Positions 1 through 13,300 of a stretch of 64,000 bases of DNA are shown here, piece by piece. The notes under the pieces are model-generated. The model had not been told where the DNA came from. It worked only from the letters and a program-made list of their open reading frames with translations, and ran no database searches. The stretch comes from Glandiceps talaboti (lineage: Eukaryota; Hemichordata; Enteropneusta; Spengelidae), in contig NC_135550.1 of NCBI RefSeq assembly GCF_964340395.1, positions 27,638,176-27,702,175 on the forward strand. Direction: 5' to 3'. A program made the position numbers and the translations under genes. Position 1 is the first letter of the stretch. Every line of letters starts with the position of its first letter.

Positions 1-1291
1 TAGTTTGGTATGTATCAATAACAATTCCCCTTAACTCGTCTGTCACCTCTTGTGTATTTTTATAGATGCGCAGGTTTACATGCTATCTATGTACTTTTAT
101 CTCGTTCGGAGATAGCCGGACAATTAATATCGTACGGTCGTAGTCCCCTTTTGAAGGTCCCCAAGCGTATATGTTGTGCGAAAAGACAATTTATTACTGT
201 AAATTTGACGTAGCGACCCTTCGAGGTGATTCAGTTCGTTATATTCCGAAGGCCGCTTTTGTGTTTTCCTACGGCGAACCATTTTCACTTTTGAGAGACG
301 AATTCGCTGATTAACAAAAATCAAAAGAGCATTAGTAGCTCGCCACTGTTTACCTTCTATTCTAGTGACAGTTGTTCGTAAAACCTACAGCGTACCGCTA
401 AATGGCTTTTGCAGGCAATTGCTACACCGAATATAAAGTAATATTGTTGTCACATACTAGCTACAACGTTCGTTACATTGTAACAGATTTCCTCCAAAAT
501 CGCCACAAAGGTGCTAAGTTTTGAGTAATTTGTAACAAAAACAATTCATTGTTACCGTTTAAAACGGAAATGGCCGTTTGTTTTTGTTTTTAATTGACCC
601 TGCCTAATTTGATGGGGGAATCCCTCTGTAGCCGTCCTCAAATTTATCACAGCACTGATAGGTGGTACACGTCCAATCACCGAGCTGTCACAATCCATGC
701 TCCCCGATGTAGTGATACAATGAAAACGTCACTTACGAGTTTTCGGTGTCATATATTTGTCATTTGTAATGCCAGTCTTGTCTGCCCTGCAGTTCATTGT
801 CTTACTCCATAACAATATTCACAAGACTGCGTCTACCTAAATTTTCCTATGAATATTTCATACGCTATCTGTTTTAATTTGAATGTATAAATATTAGCCT
901 GAGAATGTTTGTAAGCAAGCTGCTCCTAAAAAGTTCAAATTTAGTCCAAACACCCATAACATTTATAGGATGTGTTATCACAGCATGCCGTATATTAGGT
1001 TGAAATATTTTCATTTAAGTTTTACAAAACTGTTAATTTTTGAAACGTTTATCTAATTTCTTGTCATCAGTGTTAAGAAAAAAACATTCTCCCAACTCTG
1101 AAAAGCTTTTGAATGAAAGTTAGCAAAATTTTGAAAAGGAAAAGTAAAAAAAAAAAAAAGTTAGTGCCATTTCTTATCATGATATGCATTTTTAGGTTAT
1201 TTCTCTTATCAATAATTTTTGTGTTTTTTTGTGAATCATTGCATTGCTTGTGTATTGACAGAACTATTTTCTCACTTCCTATTTCTTACAG
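1..1291 (+). other. Partial Meis intron (5' end outside window)
   Basis: No exon is recognised here. The first 600 bases hold about 30 CpG dinucleotides by hand count, far more than the other Meis introns, and the density falls after about 840. A 13-bp palindrome, CCGTTTAAAACGG, lies at 555-567. An A-tract of about 14 bases sits at 1146-1159. The 3' end is T-rich and closes with the acceptor ACAG at 1288-1291. The preceding Meis exon, which should end near the residues ELDNL, was not found in this stretch. Confidence 0.6.
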
Positions 1292-1342
1292 ATGATTTTA
1301 GCAATACAGGTCCTTCGGTTTCACCTCTTAGAACTCGAAAAG
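1292..1342 (+). CDS. Meis: Meis exon a: end of MEINOX helix
   Basis: This 51-nt, 17-codon exon is phase 0 at both ends and reads [17 protein letters not shown]. It is flanked by TTCTTACAG and the donor GTAATG. The vertebrate counterpart, from memory, is also 51 nt and starts MIQAIQVL, so size and phase match. The segment is a helix of the MEINOX domain that contacts PBC proteins (PBX/Exd). The third residue is Leu where I expect Gln; this is the only obvious departure from the vertebrate sequence. It is too short to be found by ORF length and was located by motif. Confidence 0.95.
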
Positions 1343-4300
1343 GTAATGAATTCTCTCATTAAATCAATTTTGATAATTTATGTGACATGACATCATAGAA
1401 ATTTCAATTCTCTCAAGTGTTGACACTTTCTCGCCTGCCAACGCCAGTCCATCAGGTTGTGTGACAACACTCCGACCACAAGTAATGAGGTATTGTAGGA
1501 GAGAGTGACAACCGAGGAGGGCCAGTCTTGTCAAACGAAATTGACAAGCATGTTGAAATGGGGCAGGTTTTAAGATTGAAATTGTTGATTTTCTATTTGG
1601 ATTTCGTCAACTTTCTTTATTTGAAATAGATGAGAGACTGGTAGGCAGGAGTCAATTAAAAATTTGCATATGACCCTGGCCGAAAGATGGATGGATCATT
1701 AGTTGTTTTGCTCAAGTATATTTGCTTAGTGACAGTTGAAAAGTGGGGAAACTTTAGTCCGAGGACTAGTTGGTATTTGAATTTGTGCCTGCCAACAAGT
1801 CCCTGCTCCTTGCCAGCACTGTAATCCACCCCTTTTTCTGGTAGGTACAGAGCCGTTTTTTTTTCTCGACTGTGTTCAAACTTTTACGCTGTGTTAACAG
1901 ACCTTGAAGGACAACAAGTTCTATTTGAATGTACACAATAGGGAAGAAGCTAAATCACTTTTGCAAATAGGTGGAATATCTGAATTTAGTAGATAGTGAT
2001 GAAAAACTGCAAAAAGTGTGAGGAAGTAGATTTTATCTTAGCCAAAAATTGAAACTTTGAAAAATTTTAAGTTTTCAGTCACGTCGCTCTCTAATACGCT
2101 AGTTGATTGATTTACTGCAGTAAATGTAAAGTTTATGTTTTTGTTTATTGTTGAATTTAAGTTAATGTCACTATATTTGTCATTGTCTCTGACTCTGTTG
2201 AGCTCCTGTGAGATTTTTGTAAGAAAAGCCGTCAGAAAGTGTCGTTTATGATTACACTTAGTATTTCTGTATAGTCAGAACAGTCACTTTGGTTTCGCTT
2301 GGATGTCAGCGTCACAATACAGCCTGACACCGTAGATGTGTAAATGGAATGAAACATATGTTAGGTCGCCATGCACTAGCATGAATTTCGGTTGCTACTA
2401 AGATCGCTCTTTAACGTGTAAATTTTGATCGGCCATCTTAGCCGCGATAAATGAAACAGCTACATCTATCTCTGACATCACTTAATTTAGAAGCAAAGAC
2501 TGAATTGAAATAGATATGTTGTATACAGGAGTGACTTTTAGAGTATGACCCTAGGTGAGGGTTAATGTTGTTTTTCCCTGGGTGCTATTCATTTCTAAAA
2601 TATCCATAACTTCAAGACTTGAGCTTCATTTTGGTGTTCACAGAGGAATTAATGTTGTTATAAAGTGTCACATGCTAGGCAGATTATTCTCTATGATTTG
2701 TGGAACAGAACTCCCATCAGATTGATACATTCTACAAAGTTTTCTCCATTTGTTAAGTCTTAACGATGAAGGTTCACCTGACTTTAAAGTTAACTTTCTA
2801 TATTTTTTTTCAAATCTAGAGAATACTTTTTAAATTATTTTTACTTTTATAGTAAAATAACTAGCTTGGTTTTTTGGGGTTTTTGGCAAAAAGTTCTTCA
2901 AACTTTATTTTTCCATTTATCTTATTAATTACTGTAATTATATTTTTTAACTTTGAAAATTTATTTTCATAATTTAAACATTACTTTTTGAAGTAAAACT
3001 TTACTTTTACTCACTTTTGCCATATCAACTTTTTTTTTTTACTTTCTTTTTAATTTTTGAAAATGTTTGTGTTTCTTTACAAGTGAGACTTTTTAAAACT
3101 TTGTACAGAACAACAACTTGAATATAATTATATGCAAAGAAGTATCACTTTGAAAATTTATTGATTTTTTTGGCTAAATATAACTGTTGTTTGTGTTTAT
3201 TTTGTTCCAGGTTCACGAACTCTGTGACAATTTCTGCCATCGATATATCAACTGTCTAAAAGGAAAAATGCCAATAGATCTAGTAATTGAAGAAAGGGAA
3301 AGTGTCGGTACCAGGACGCCGGGCACAGTGTTGCCCTCAGAGAACCACAAGGATTCGTCGCACCCTTCGGAGCAGGTACTGCATCCTGTATAAGTAGTCT
3401 TGCTTGAACATGACACAGTAATGTAGATGGAACCAGTTTTGGTATCATTACTCCCACCGTCAAGGCCGTTCAAATCATTCACATGCTTTTCAACATGTGT
3501 ACAAAAAATCATTTCCATAACTTTTAAATATGTTGAAATTTAATTAATTCATTAGGGACAAAAAATTTTATGAATATCCATCAAAGATAGTCACTTTGTC
3601 CTTTGTTCTTTTTTTTAATTTGTTTGTTTCTGTATAATACTCTTGTGTTTGGTGACTTTAATATATGCAGCTATAGAGCTAACAGTTTTCTTTTGATTAG
3701 GGGATGGAAGGCTAGGCCATAAAAGTGATGATTAGTGTGATAAAAAAGTGAGTCTACCAAAGTATCTGTGATGTGTGCGTTCTACCATAAGCTCGCTGAA
3801 GGCTTGTTTTAATTTTGACTGGCAGCCAGAGTGTCATAAATAAGATGGTCTGATAAGATGGAACAGTGCACAAAACCAGGGGAAAAATTAAACCTGGTTT
3901 GTTGTCCCTTGAGAGTAACAACTAGACAATCATGGATTTTCTGATTTTTAACAGAATATTCATTGCATTTCACACACCGACATTAATATGGAAACCAATA
4001 AGCAGCTGCAGCTAGTGACAAATCTGCAAATTTCACTTTACTAGCTATTTGCCATTCACGACACTAGTGCCTTAATGCTTTCTAAACTATTTATGTGTGT
4101 GTGCCTTGCCATTTTGACCTTTTATTTTAAGGTATTTTATAATAATGCACTACAAAAATTATGCATATGAATCAGCATGCCTCCTGGGACATGTAGATGG
4201 GAGATTCCTTTCTTTTTCTCTTGATTGAACTGGAGACCATAATGGGGAAATTTTGTGGCTTTGCTGTCTACCCACTGTCGGTTAATTTTACTGCACTTAG

Positions 4301-7300
4301 CTGTTTTTGCCAATGTCTCTCAGAGGGGTTCGATAAGCCCTGTCTGGCGTTATCTCTGAATGCAAATATTTTTACCTGCCTGTGTTGCTAGTACTGGAGG
4401 GGATTGTTGATTTTGACTGTGTTTTGTGTCCCTATCATTTGTATTTGACTCTAAGCAAACTGTGTAAAGTCTGATAAAAACACCAAAAAGTGGCAAGTAC
4501 AAAATAAGCGTTGGTCCCCTGGTGAAAGGCAGAAAGTCTACTAGGAAAGACAGCATGCATGTAGTTATACAAGCTGCCAGCAGGCAAGTACCCAGGCTAG
4601 GCTAACTCTGTAGCACACATTGGCAAATTTTAACAGCAGAAACCTAAAGCTTTGTCAGTCACAAACAGTATCATAGATTGGACAGCTGTGTTCGACTGCT
4701 TGCAATGGTCGTCAACAAACAACTATTTCCGCCTTTTATTTTGCCACTATTTACTGCTGATTCACAACCCACCAAAAGCTACCCTGCCTGTTTCTAAAGA
4801 ACATATTAGGATCCCATTGATTTTGCGGCCATTGATATGAGAAAGGCACAACTCAGCCTTTGTGCCTTTGCTTGTCTATTGGCTTTGTAGAGAAAATATT
4901 TATTAATAAGCTCTGTTGTAAGCAATTGGAAGGAAGGCTCGCTTATTATACGGCATTCGTGTCGCCTGGCTTTCTCTTTTTCTGGGACTAGCTGTATCAC
5001 ATTTTGTCTGAGCGGAGACTAAACTGTTGGTTCACTGATACGTGGATGCTTTTTTTATTTCTGGAGCATTTGATTTGAAAATACCTGCAAAGTTGCCCAG
5101 TAATGATACAAAATGTACTTTAATTTGGTGGTCCGAATGGGCATTTAGCAGACAGTCAAGTATAGTAATGTGTCATATTATTAGGCAGTGTAATTAGGTA
5201 AAAGCCATTTATAGGGAAGAATAGGGAGAGACAATCAGTGGGTTGACTGAGGCAAAGTCACGCTTGCGGAAGATGCATTGTACTACGGGCGCCACAGCAG
5301 TACAAAGAGCTACCAGAAGCCTGCCTTGCTATTGTTCCTGTCGGGTCCTGTATAGGCAGAATTAAATGCAGTCAGCGAATTAATTGGCTTCACAATCAGA
5401 TACACTCAATGGCTAAACGAGCTTCATCTTCTCATTGCCTTTTTTTTCAAATTGAGAACCAAGTTAATAATTACCCCAAAGTTGCTGTCAGGAACAGACT
5501 GTTCTATTCGGGGAAGGTTGCTTCAGCTTTCTTGTCTCTTGAAATACAATTTACCATTAGTCCCCTCGTCAGCTGGCTTTGACAGGTATTATCTCTCCCC
5601 CGTTTTTGTGTATGCACTACTGGGCAAAATTCTAGAACTACATGAAATTATAAGAGGCTGATGTTTTTTAAGAGCATTCCACATTTTAGTAATAACAGTA
5701 TAGTTCAGCAGGATACTGGGTAAAAAGCCAGGGAGAGATATTTTCTCCTTCAGGTGGCCGCCAGTCGTGAAGCTCAAATCTCGTATCTTTTAAAACTGCA
5801 CTCAGGGAAGACAGACTCAGCAGGGTTTTCTCAGCAGCTATAATCTTCAGCAATGATGGTAGTATAATTTCAATGTTTGTTATTGCTTGCCATATTACTT
5901 GCCAATATTAGCTCCTCTGTACCAATTTTGAGCACTATTCTCTGGCTGTTTAAGAGTTTTCCATTTGATTTACTGTCAAAATGTCCGCTGACACGGTCAG
6001 GTGTGAACATATTGTCAGCTCAAGCATTGAGGCAGTCATGTTTTTGGGGTTCAACACTTCATTCAGCAAGCCTTCCCTTGTGATCGGTCTCTCAATTTTC
6101 ACCGTGTTTTCACAACTTGGTAGGCTCACTTTTTTTACGTTGATGTTTGTCCTTTTTCTTCTTGTTTTCTCGACTTCCGTACGTACATTAGTGTAGCCAG
6201 GGGCTTTTCCGTTCAAGGAAGAGCCAAGCAAGTAAAGTATCTTGAGGGGAAAATAAATCAGCAAAAAAAGAAGTCAATTAGCTGTAACCTAGTTGGTGTA
6301 TCTCAAAGTTACACTCCTAATCCTGTGAGTTGTGGTTTTGTCAAACCATGTACATCTAAGATCAGTTTCACCATTTCATTAACTGTTAGCGTATGTTTTA
6401 CCGTCACCATTTTCTTATCAGATAGATAAATACTCAGTGCTTTGCCTTATTACACTCAACATTTTGCTTTTCTTAAGTAATTTTTTCCCTTTTAAAATAA
6501 TTTAATCTTTTTAGAAGAAAAAAAATCAGAGTTGTCAAGATATTGTCGTTAGTTTGTCACGTCATTTAATCATGTTGACTAATGACATTATAGACTAATT
6601 TACATAATTATCCATGAAAGGCTGATCGTGTGACCTCATCGTGCCATGCAGGTTTTTTCTTGTACATATCAATTGTTCTGTATGGCAACTTTCACATTAA
6701 TTTTCATTTCATAGCCACACATGGATCCTTTGACACAAATCACACTCTTATGTGTGATTGACATGAAGCAAGCACATGACGTCCTGGTTATAATGTTGGG
6801 GTAAAAACAAAATTACAGATGAAAATTATTGACATGATGGAAATTCCAATTTTGGTTCATTTTGGCAGCAGTAATCGGAATAGTTATAGTCATTAGTAGT
6901 GGGACGTGATATAACAGTACCTGACAGAAGGTGATGCTCATTTCCTGGAATTTAGGGAAAGAAAAAAACTGGGATCATGGCTTAGATAGTTCCCGTTTTT
7001 TATTAGTGTGTGTGTAGAGTCAAACAACTGATGAAATGAATGTAGGGTTATTGATGGGAGAACGTAGACTGTCATTTCATTGTAGCTTTGTGTTCTAATA
7101 AAACCATTATACAGTAGTTATAGCCTTCAATCCTCAACAGACTTAGCTTCATGATATTCAAGATAAAAACAGTTTCTAACCCATAGCAGCTAGTTATAAA
7201 GTGTTTACCAATGTGTAGAGAGGTACAAAGTACACGTACGTGTATACACATTGTGTTATAGTGCTCGGTGTATAGAGACGTTGTTCAGCCCCGAGCAGTC

Positions 7301-10300
7301 TTCATAAAAATTTCAAACTCCAGTTAAGTAAAAGTTGAAAGCATCGTCTCTCTAGAAGGCACGTCACCCTCTCTGTCAGTAATGTCCACGTACTTATTTT
7401 GTGTTGGCTCACGTGTAGTACTACTAATATTGTCATACACCTTTTGGCTTGTTAATGTTATTGCCACTTTCAGGACTCATTGTCACTTTCAGAATTTGGA
7501 CAGATATTTGTGTCGTCTCTTTTAATGAGAGGGTACGGACTGATGGCCTCTGACGTGGAGGCATGAAAGAATTCTAAAAAAAATAGTACATTATATTCTG
7601 ACGGTCGTGTTAGAAAATGCCGAATGACTGTCAATGTATTGTATGTACTGTATTCAGAAATTGACAAGAGTTGTTTTTTTTACAAACTTGCTAAACTTGG
7701 TGTATGGTTGATATAATTTTGGTGGGTATATATTTCCATTTACCTGAATTTCTCATTGTACAGCTTTAAAGTCTTGAATTAATTTGAATAAAGACAGGCT
7801 GTACTTGCATACTATCAAAGAAATTTGTCTTGTGTTTGTTGTGTTGTGCATGCATCTTTGAGAAACCTTATTTTGCCGTCAATGGGAGGCAGAGTTACAC
7901 ATCCAACAAGAAGACAACAGTCACAGCAATCACATCAACAAAATTTATGTTCTTTACATTCTTGACAGTGTTTAGAGAGATTTTTAAAAATAATCTGACC
8001 AGGAGTGATAAATAATGTTTTATTGCAATTGTTTCCGTTTTGTGGTTTGGCATAAAATCAACAATGAAATGAAAAAGAATAAATGCAAATAACAAAAACT
8101 CAATTGGAATGATACGCAAGGAGAAAGTAACAGCCGTTTTAACTGATCAATAAATTACGCAGGACATAATTTACGGAGACAGGTTCTGGCATGTTCATCA
8201 CCTTAAAAAAAGGACTGTTTGATGAATTGCCGTTTTTTTCTTTAAATTGACTACACATTTGTACGCAGAAATATTTCATTTTCATAATTCCTTGGGTATT
8301 AAAGAGGAAAATGATGATGAATGCGAACTTAGGGAAGGGATGCTGTCACCATAGTTACAGATGATCCATTGCTTGTCAGTGCAGTTCAAGAATTGGCGCA
8401 ATATTTCACAAGTTGCCAAGTTACCCAAGCCCCCAGTAGATGAACCAATTGTGGATAGTCAACGACCATGGGATGCCAGCATGAATCTACTAGGCTTTCG
8501 ACATTTCTCCAATGATGTATGAGTACCTGGCAACTACCTCAAATTCATAGCTTGACCTTAAACAGGTGTCCACATGATACATAGCCTAAGACTAGGCCCA
8601 AACGATTGTTAAATGGGGGTCCCCAAGCCATATAACTATTAAAAAATCATGCTCGTTTCCTTTTTCATATACAGAAAATTCATTCCCCGCTTTTTTTCTA
8701 TTTTTGTCTCTTTTTCGCAGCAGCAGCACTCGCAATCATACGACCATCCAGACGATACTCAGTCAACAGGGTCAGACACCCCTATCCCTCCAGTATCGCA
8801 GCCACCAATTCACACGCCGCCTGACAACACCAGTGAAACAGGTCAGTTTGTACATTTTTATTGTCCCTACTTGTCAGAAATTTATCATCGTTAAGCTGAT
8901 TGATTTTTTTCTCAGGGATAACTGAGATTTTTGTCTGCGTCATTAGAAAGTATTTCTCGATGTTGTCGCAATTTTCTAACCTAGAAGTCTAACACCTGGT
9001 AACAGAAAAGTCTCCCAATGTAGTCGTGATTGGTATTTTCCTTGTTTTATTTGCTCTACTCAAAGAAAGGTTAACATAAAGGTGGGTTTTCTCCCCTCTG
9101 AAAAAAACAAGAGTTGTTAGAGTCCCAACATAGACATAAATCAGTCTTCTACCCTGTCACCAAAGCACATATTTCTTTTGACCTTCCATTTTTCACCATC
9201 AGCTGGCTTCTATATAACGCCCAATATGCTAATTTTCTATAGAAAGTCTAACAGGCAGTGTCCTAATCCTGTAAGGAAAACTGTGATATATTGCCCCAGA
9301 CACTGATTGCAGTCACTGCTTAGATGTATAAATCTATAGGCAACAAATAGTGCTAGCTAATAACCCTAGTTATACAGTTAGAAAAGAAACTGCCATCTCA
9401 GTCAGAAGTTCAATAATGCAAGCTTTGATCAATAGATTTTTCTTCTGAAATTAAAGAAATGAATCAGAATGGAAAGAAAAGACAGAAAATAAGAGACAGA
9501 AATTATTAAATTAATAACATAGGGTAATAAATTTATTAAACTGTACTGTGTGCATTGTATTGTGAATTTGATCACAGGCTAAATATGAAATTGCCATAGA
9601 AAACTCACAATTGGTGAAATTAACGCCGAGAAAACAGGCGAGACAGGATACATTGAATTGAAGTAATCGTACCACAGGATAATTATGATAAATCTCACTA
9701 CGGGCCTTGATCAGAAAATAACGGTATTTTCCAGAACATATCTAATTTGTATAAAGATCTTAGCAAGGGGCATTTGCTGTACCAAATGCATTCATCTCAA
9801 TTGATTTATTACATTGTGAGTCCAGTCATTGCTACCAAATTGAGTGTAGCATAAAATTACCCATATTTCTACAGATTTCTGGTGAAATTAACATTAAATG
9901 TGTGGTCAACCACTATCAGGCTATATGCACACCTGAAATAAAGCTGTTGAAACAGATGATGAAATTTTTAACTACTATGATTAAAAATTAAAAAACCTAA
10001 AAGTTTGTTAAACTGTTCGTGTAAATTCATAAATTGTTTAATGGTTGGTCTCTGACTACTCTGTAACTATGGAGAACATCCCTGTCCTTGAAACTACAGA
10101 TTTTATGATTTTATTGGTTTATGACCTAATTAAGGTCTTATCATGGGAAAGACAGAGTTGTCTTTGTTTATGTAGGTATGCTTTGGGTTCTTGTTTTTAC
10201 GCCATAAAAATATCTGTCAAATATACCATGTCTACATTAGTCCTAATTCTTATTTTCAAAGTATTATATTTCTAGATACTAACAGTCTCTCTAAATAACA

Positions 10301-13300
10301 AAATACTGTATTTGTGCATTTAGCATGGTATTACTAAATCACCAATCAATTTATAGGAGATAAAGATATGTCTTCCCAGTACACATTATATGATGTCAAA
10401 ATTTCCTTAAATCAGTCTGAATTTTTAAGATTTTTATCAGTTTACTTTTTAAAAAAAGGACATGTATGATTTTCCAAAGTAAATTTCGTAAGAAGTAAAT
10501 TTAGAAGTCTGAAATTGAATCGGATGTTAAGAGATTGTACTGTTACAGTTAACACAAAGTGTATGAGTGACAATATACCTGGGAGAATATAAAAGGGGAA
10601 TTTAATACAACGTTATGTTCATAGACACAGAGTCGCTTGCTTATCACATTGTACATGGTTATCCAGACAATTGTGGTTTCTGTAAAAGCAGTGTTTTTCC
10701 ACAAATGTAGGAAAAATAGAGTGGATGTTTGTGCTGAGACTGTGTAATGTTGCCATCAAGATTTGTGTCAGTGAAGCTGACTGTGGTTTGTGCCACACTA
10801 TTACTTAGTGCTGAGTTCTTCTCCTCCTCACTCGTGTAGCAGCCCCCTTGGGTCCATGCAATCATTAATTGGGTATAGTGTTTCCTATGTATCGGCCCTT
10901 GTATCTCCACAAGATAAAGGGGTGAAATATTCCTTTATAAGACATCTAGACTTCTGTCAATGTGACAACACAAGGCATTAATTTGAGCTATTCTGATTAG
11001 GGGTTTCTCCTTGTCTGTAGTAAAATCATGTCTTACACTCTCTTTTCTCCTTAACTATTGCAATGAAAAACTCAATTTTCCTTGTTAAAATGAAAATAAT
11101 TTCAGGAGATCCCGAGAGAGTTTTCTTTGACAATTTGAAGGTGTATTCTTACCGGTGACGTATGTGACATACTGTTTAGTCAGTTGCAGCATGAAAACAG
11201 AAATTCTATTACACTGACAGATAGTGTAAGTAGCATGGAGCCTGAAATGACAGGACAACCAATTTATAAGGAGCGTAGCTTTCACCCACAAAAAAATCAA
11301 TTCTCTTCACTTACAAAGACATTTACAAAAAAAACACGCATATTTTTGTGATATTTTAAGACGAACGGCAATTTTTTTTTTTGTGGTGAGGTACATATGT
11401 TGTATTTTCACTGCTATTCATGTTTTGAATGCTTTAGTGTAGTGAAATAAAATCCCTGTCCCCAGAAACATAATTTGATGGTAATAGCCTGAGTAAACAA
11501 TTGAAATTTAATAATACTCATACCAAAATGATATGAAAATGGTACAATTGAAGGTTATCATGTAATGCACGGCCAGACTGGCCTCAGAGACAAGCAATGT
11601 AATACTAGAAATCGTCTACTGACTGTTGTGTTAGCTACAAGCATGTATCAAGATTAATATCGGCTTGTTTTTCACTGTAGTTTTTCCCTGTGAGTATTTT
11701 TGTCCTTGGATTAAAAAATATCAATGTAGGTACACTACGGCAATAGTACAGCGATAGCCTGGGTATTTTTGAGTTTGAATATACATTAGGATAATGAACA
11801 TTTCATTCAGTTGAAGTTGATGAGAAAAACCCCTTACATATAATTTGCATGGTTGTGTATATTTCTTTTGTAACACCTGGGGGGTTTCCAGCTGTAGTCG
11901 ACTGTAACCATGCTTTGATCAACAACTACAACCCATAGTGCTTACTGGTAGTTTTCTTTAACAATTGATACAGTGCTATGAAAACAATAGACTAAGTGAA
12001 ATTTCTTTAAGTGTCATTGTCAATAAGCTTGTTCGCATTGGTTTTACCTTTTTTGTGAGTCTTACTTACTTTGTTCGTATATTTGTCAGTGTTTATAAGG
12101 GAAACTTGATTGTTTTCAAGAACTAATTTCGCTTTGTATAAGCCGACCTTCTGTAATCTGAAAAAGGAATTCATTGTTTAATGTTTTTCTAGTGGGTTTT
12201 TAAGTTGTTTGGTTGTGGGAAATCCATACCCTTGGCACTATGGACGAGTGTGCCTGCGTTGTGACGAAGTCAAAAAGAAAGCAAATCAGAAATTGAAACA
12301 GCATATACGGCATACATATTAAACATGCACAATTTCCAACTGACTGATCAGAATACATGCCTACTTATACTAACTCAACTTAATATCGCTGTTTATTTGA
12401 AATGTTGTTTCACTTAGCAACCTCTAGCACTCCAAATTCTATCATCCATAGTAACTCTGGTCTAATAGTTTTTCATACTATAGTTCGCAGTGTTTGCAGG
12501 CTGAGTGCTGAGCTTGTCAAATTTTCGTCTCTAATTGTACTGGTTATTTCTAGTATGAAATCTTCCCTGTCTCCCTACCCAAATATTATATGTATCTATT
12601 TATCAACTTACACTGAAAATGTTGACCTTTTTGTTTCTTTACTTGCTCTTTCATTTATTGTATTTATTTATTTAACAAAATAGTATGGCTTATTGTATAG
12701 GTTATATAATTTATATGTGATTACAGTATTTTTATTTTGGTAAAAAACATACAAATAGGTTTGTTTATCAACCTTTTATTTTATTTATTTGTCAATTGTA
12801 ATATTGATATTAATTAAATAATTCCTGTGAGTTAGTAGATATTTTATTTTGAAACAAAAATAGGTATTTAAGAATAATTTTATGAAATCCACAATTCTAA
12901 GGTAGAGCATCAATTTTCATACATAGTGAGGTCTTTATGTTAATTTACCAAGCCAACCATATAAAGTTTGCAGTTGAGTGATTAATTGTGTGCTTCTCAA
13001 ATTTTGTAATTTAGCTCTGGCCCATATCTAGGGTTATTTGTCTCATGAACACTCCTTGAATTTCTAAATACAATTCTTTAGTTTCAGATAAATTGTTCCT
13101 TTAGATGTAAACAGTTTCTTGTATATTTGTTTTTCTTGGTTTTGTATTGTAAACCATTTTGATCTATATTGTATTTTTAGAAATTTAAATTTAAAATTGA
13201 GATAAAATATAAGTGTAGAAATTAAACTAAATATAAAAGCTATTAAATAGTTGAAATTATTATAGAAAATGTATGGCTAACAAAAATATTGGTTGTAAGA

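Noticed and set aside
3213-3518. A 101-codon minus-strand frame
   Set aside because: It is the shadow of Meis exon b and runs into the intron.
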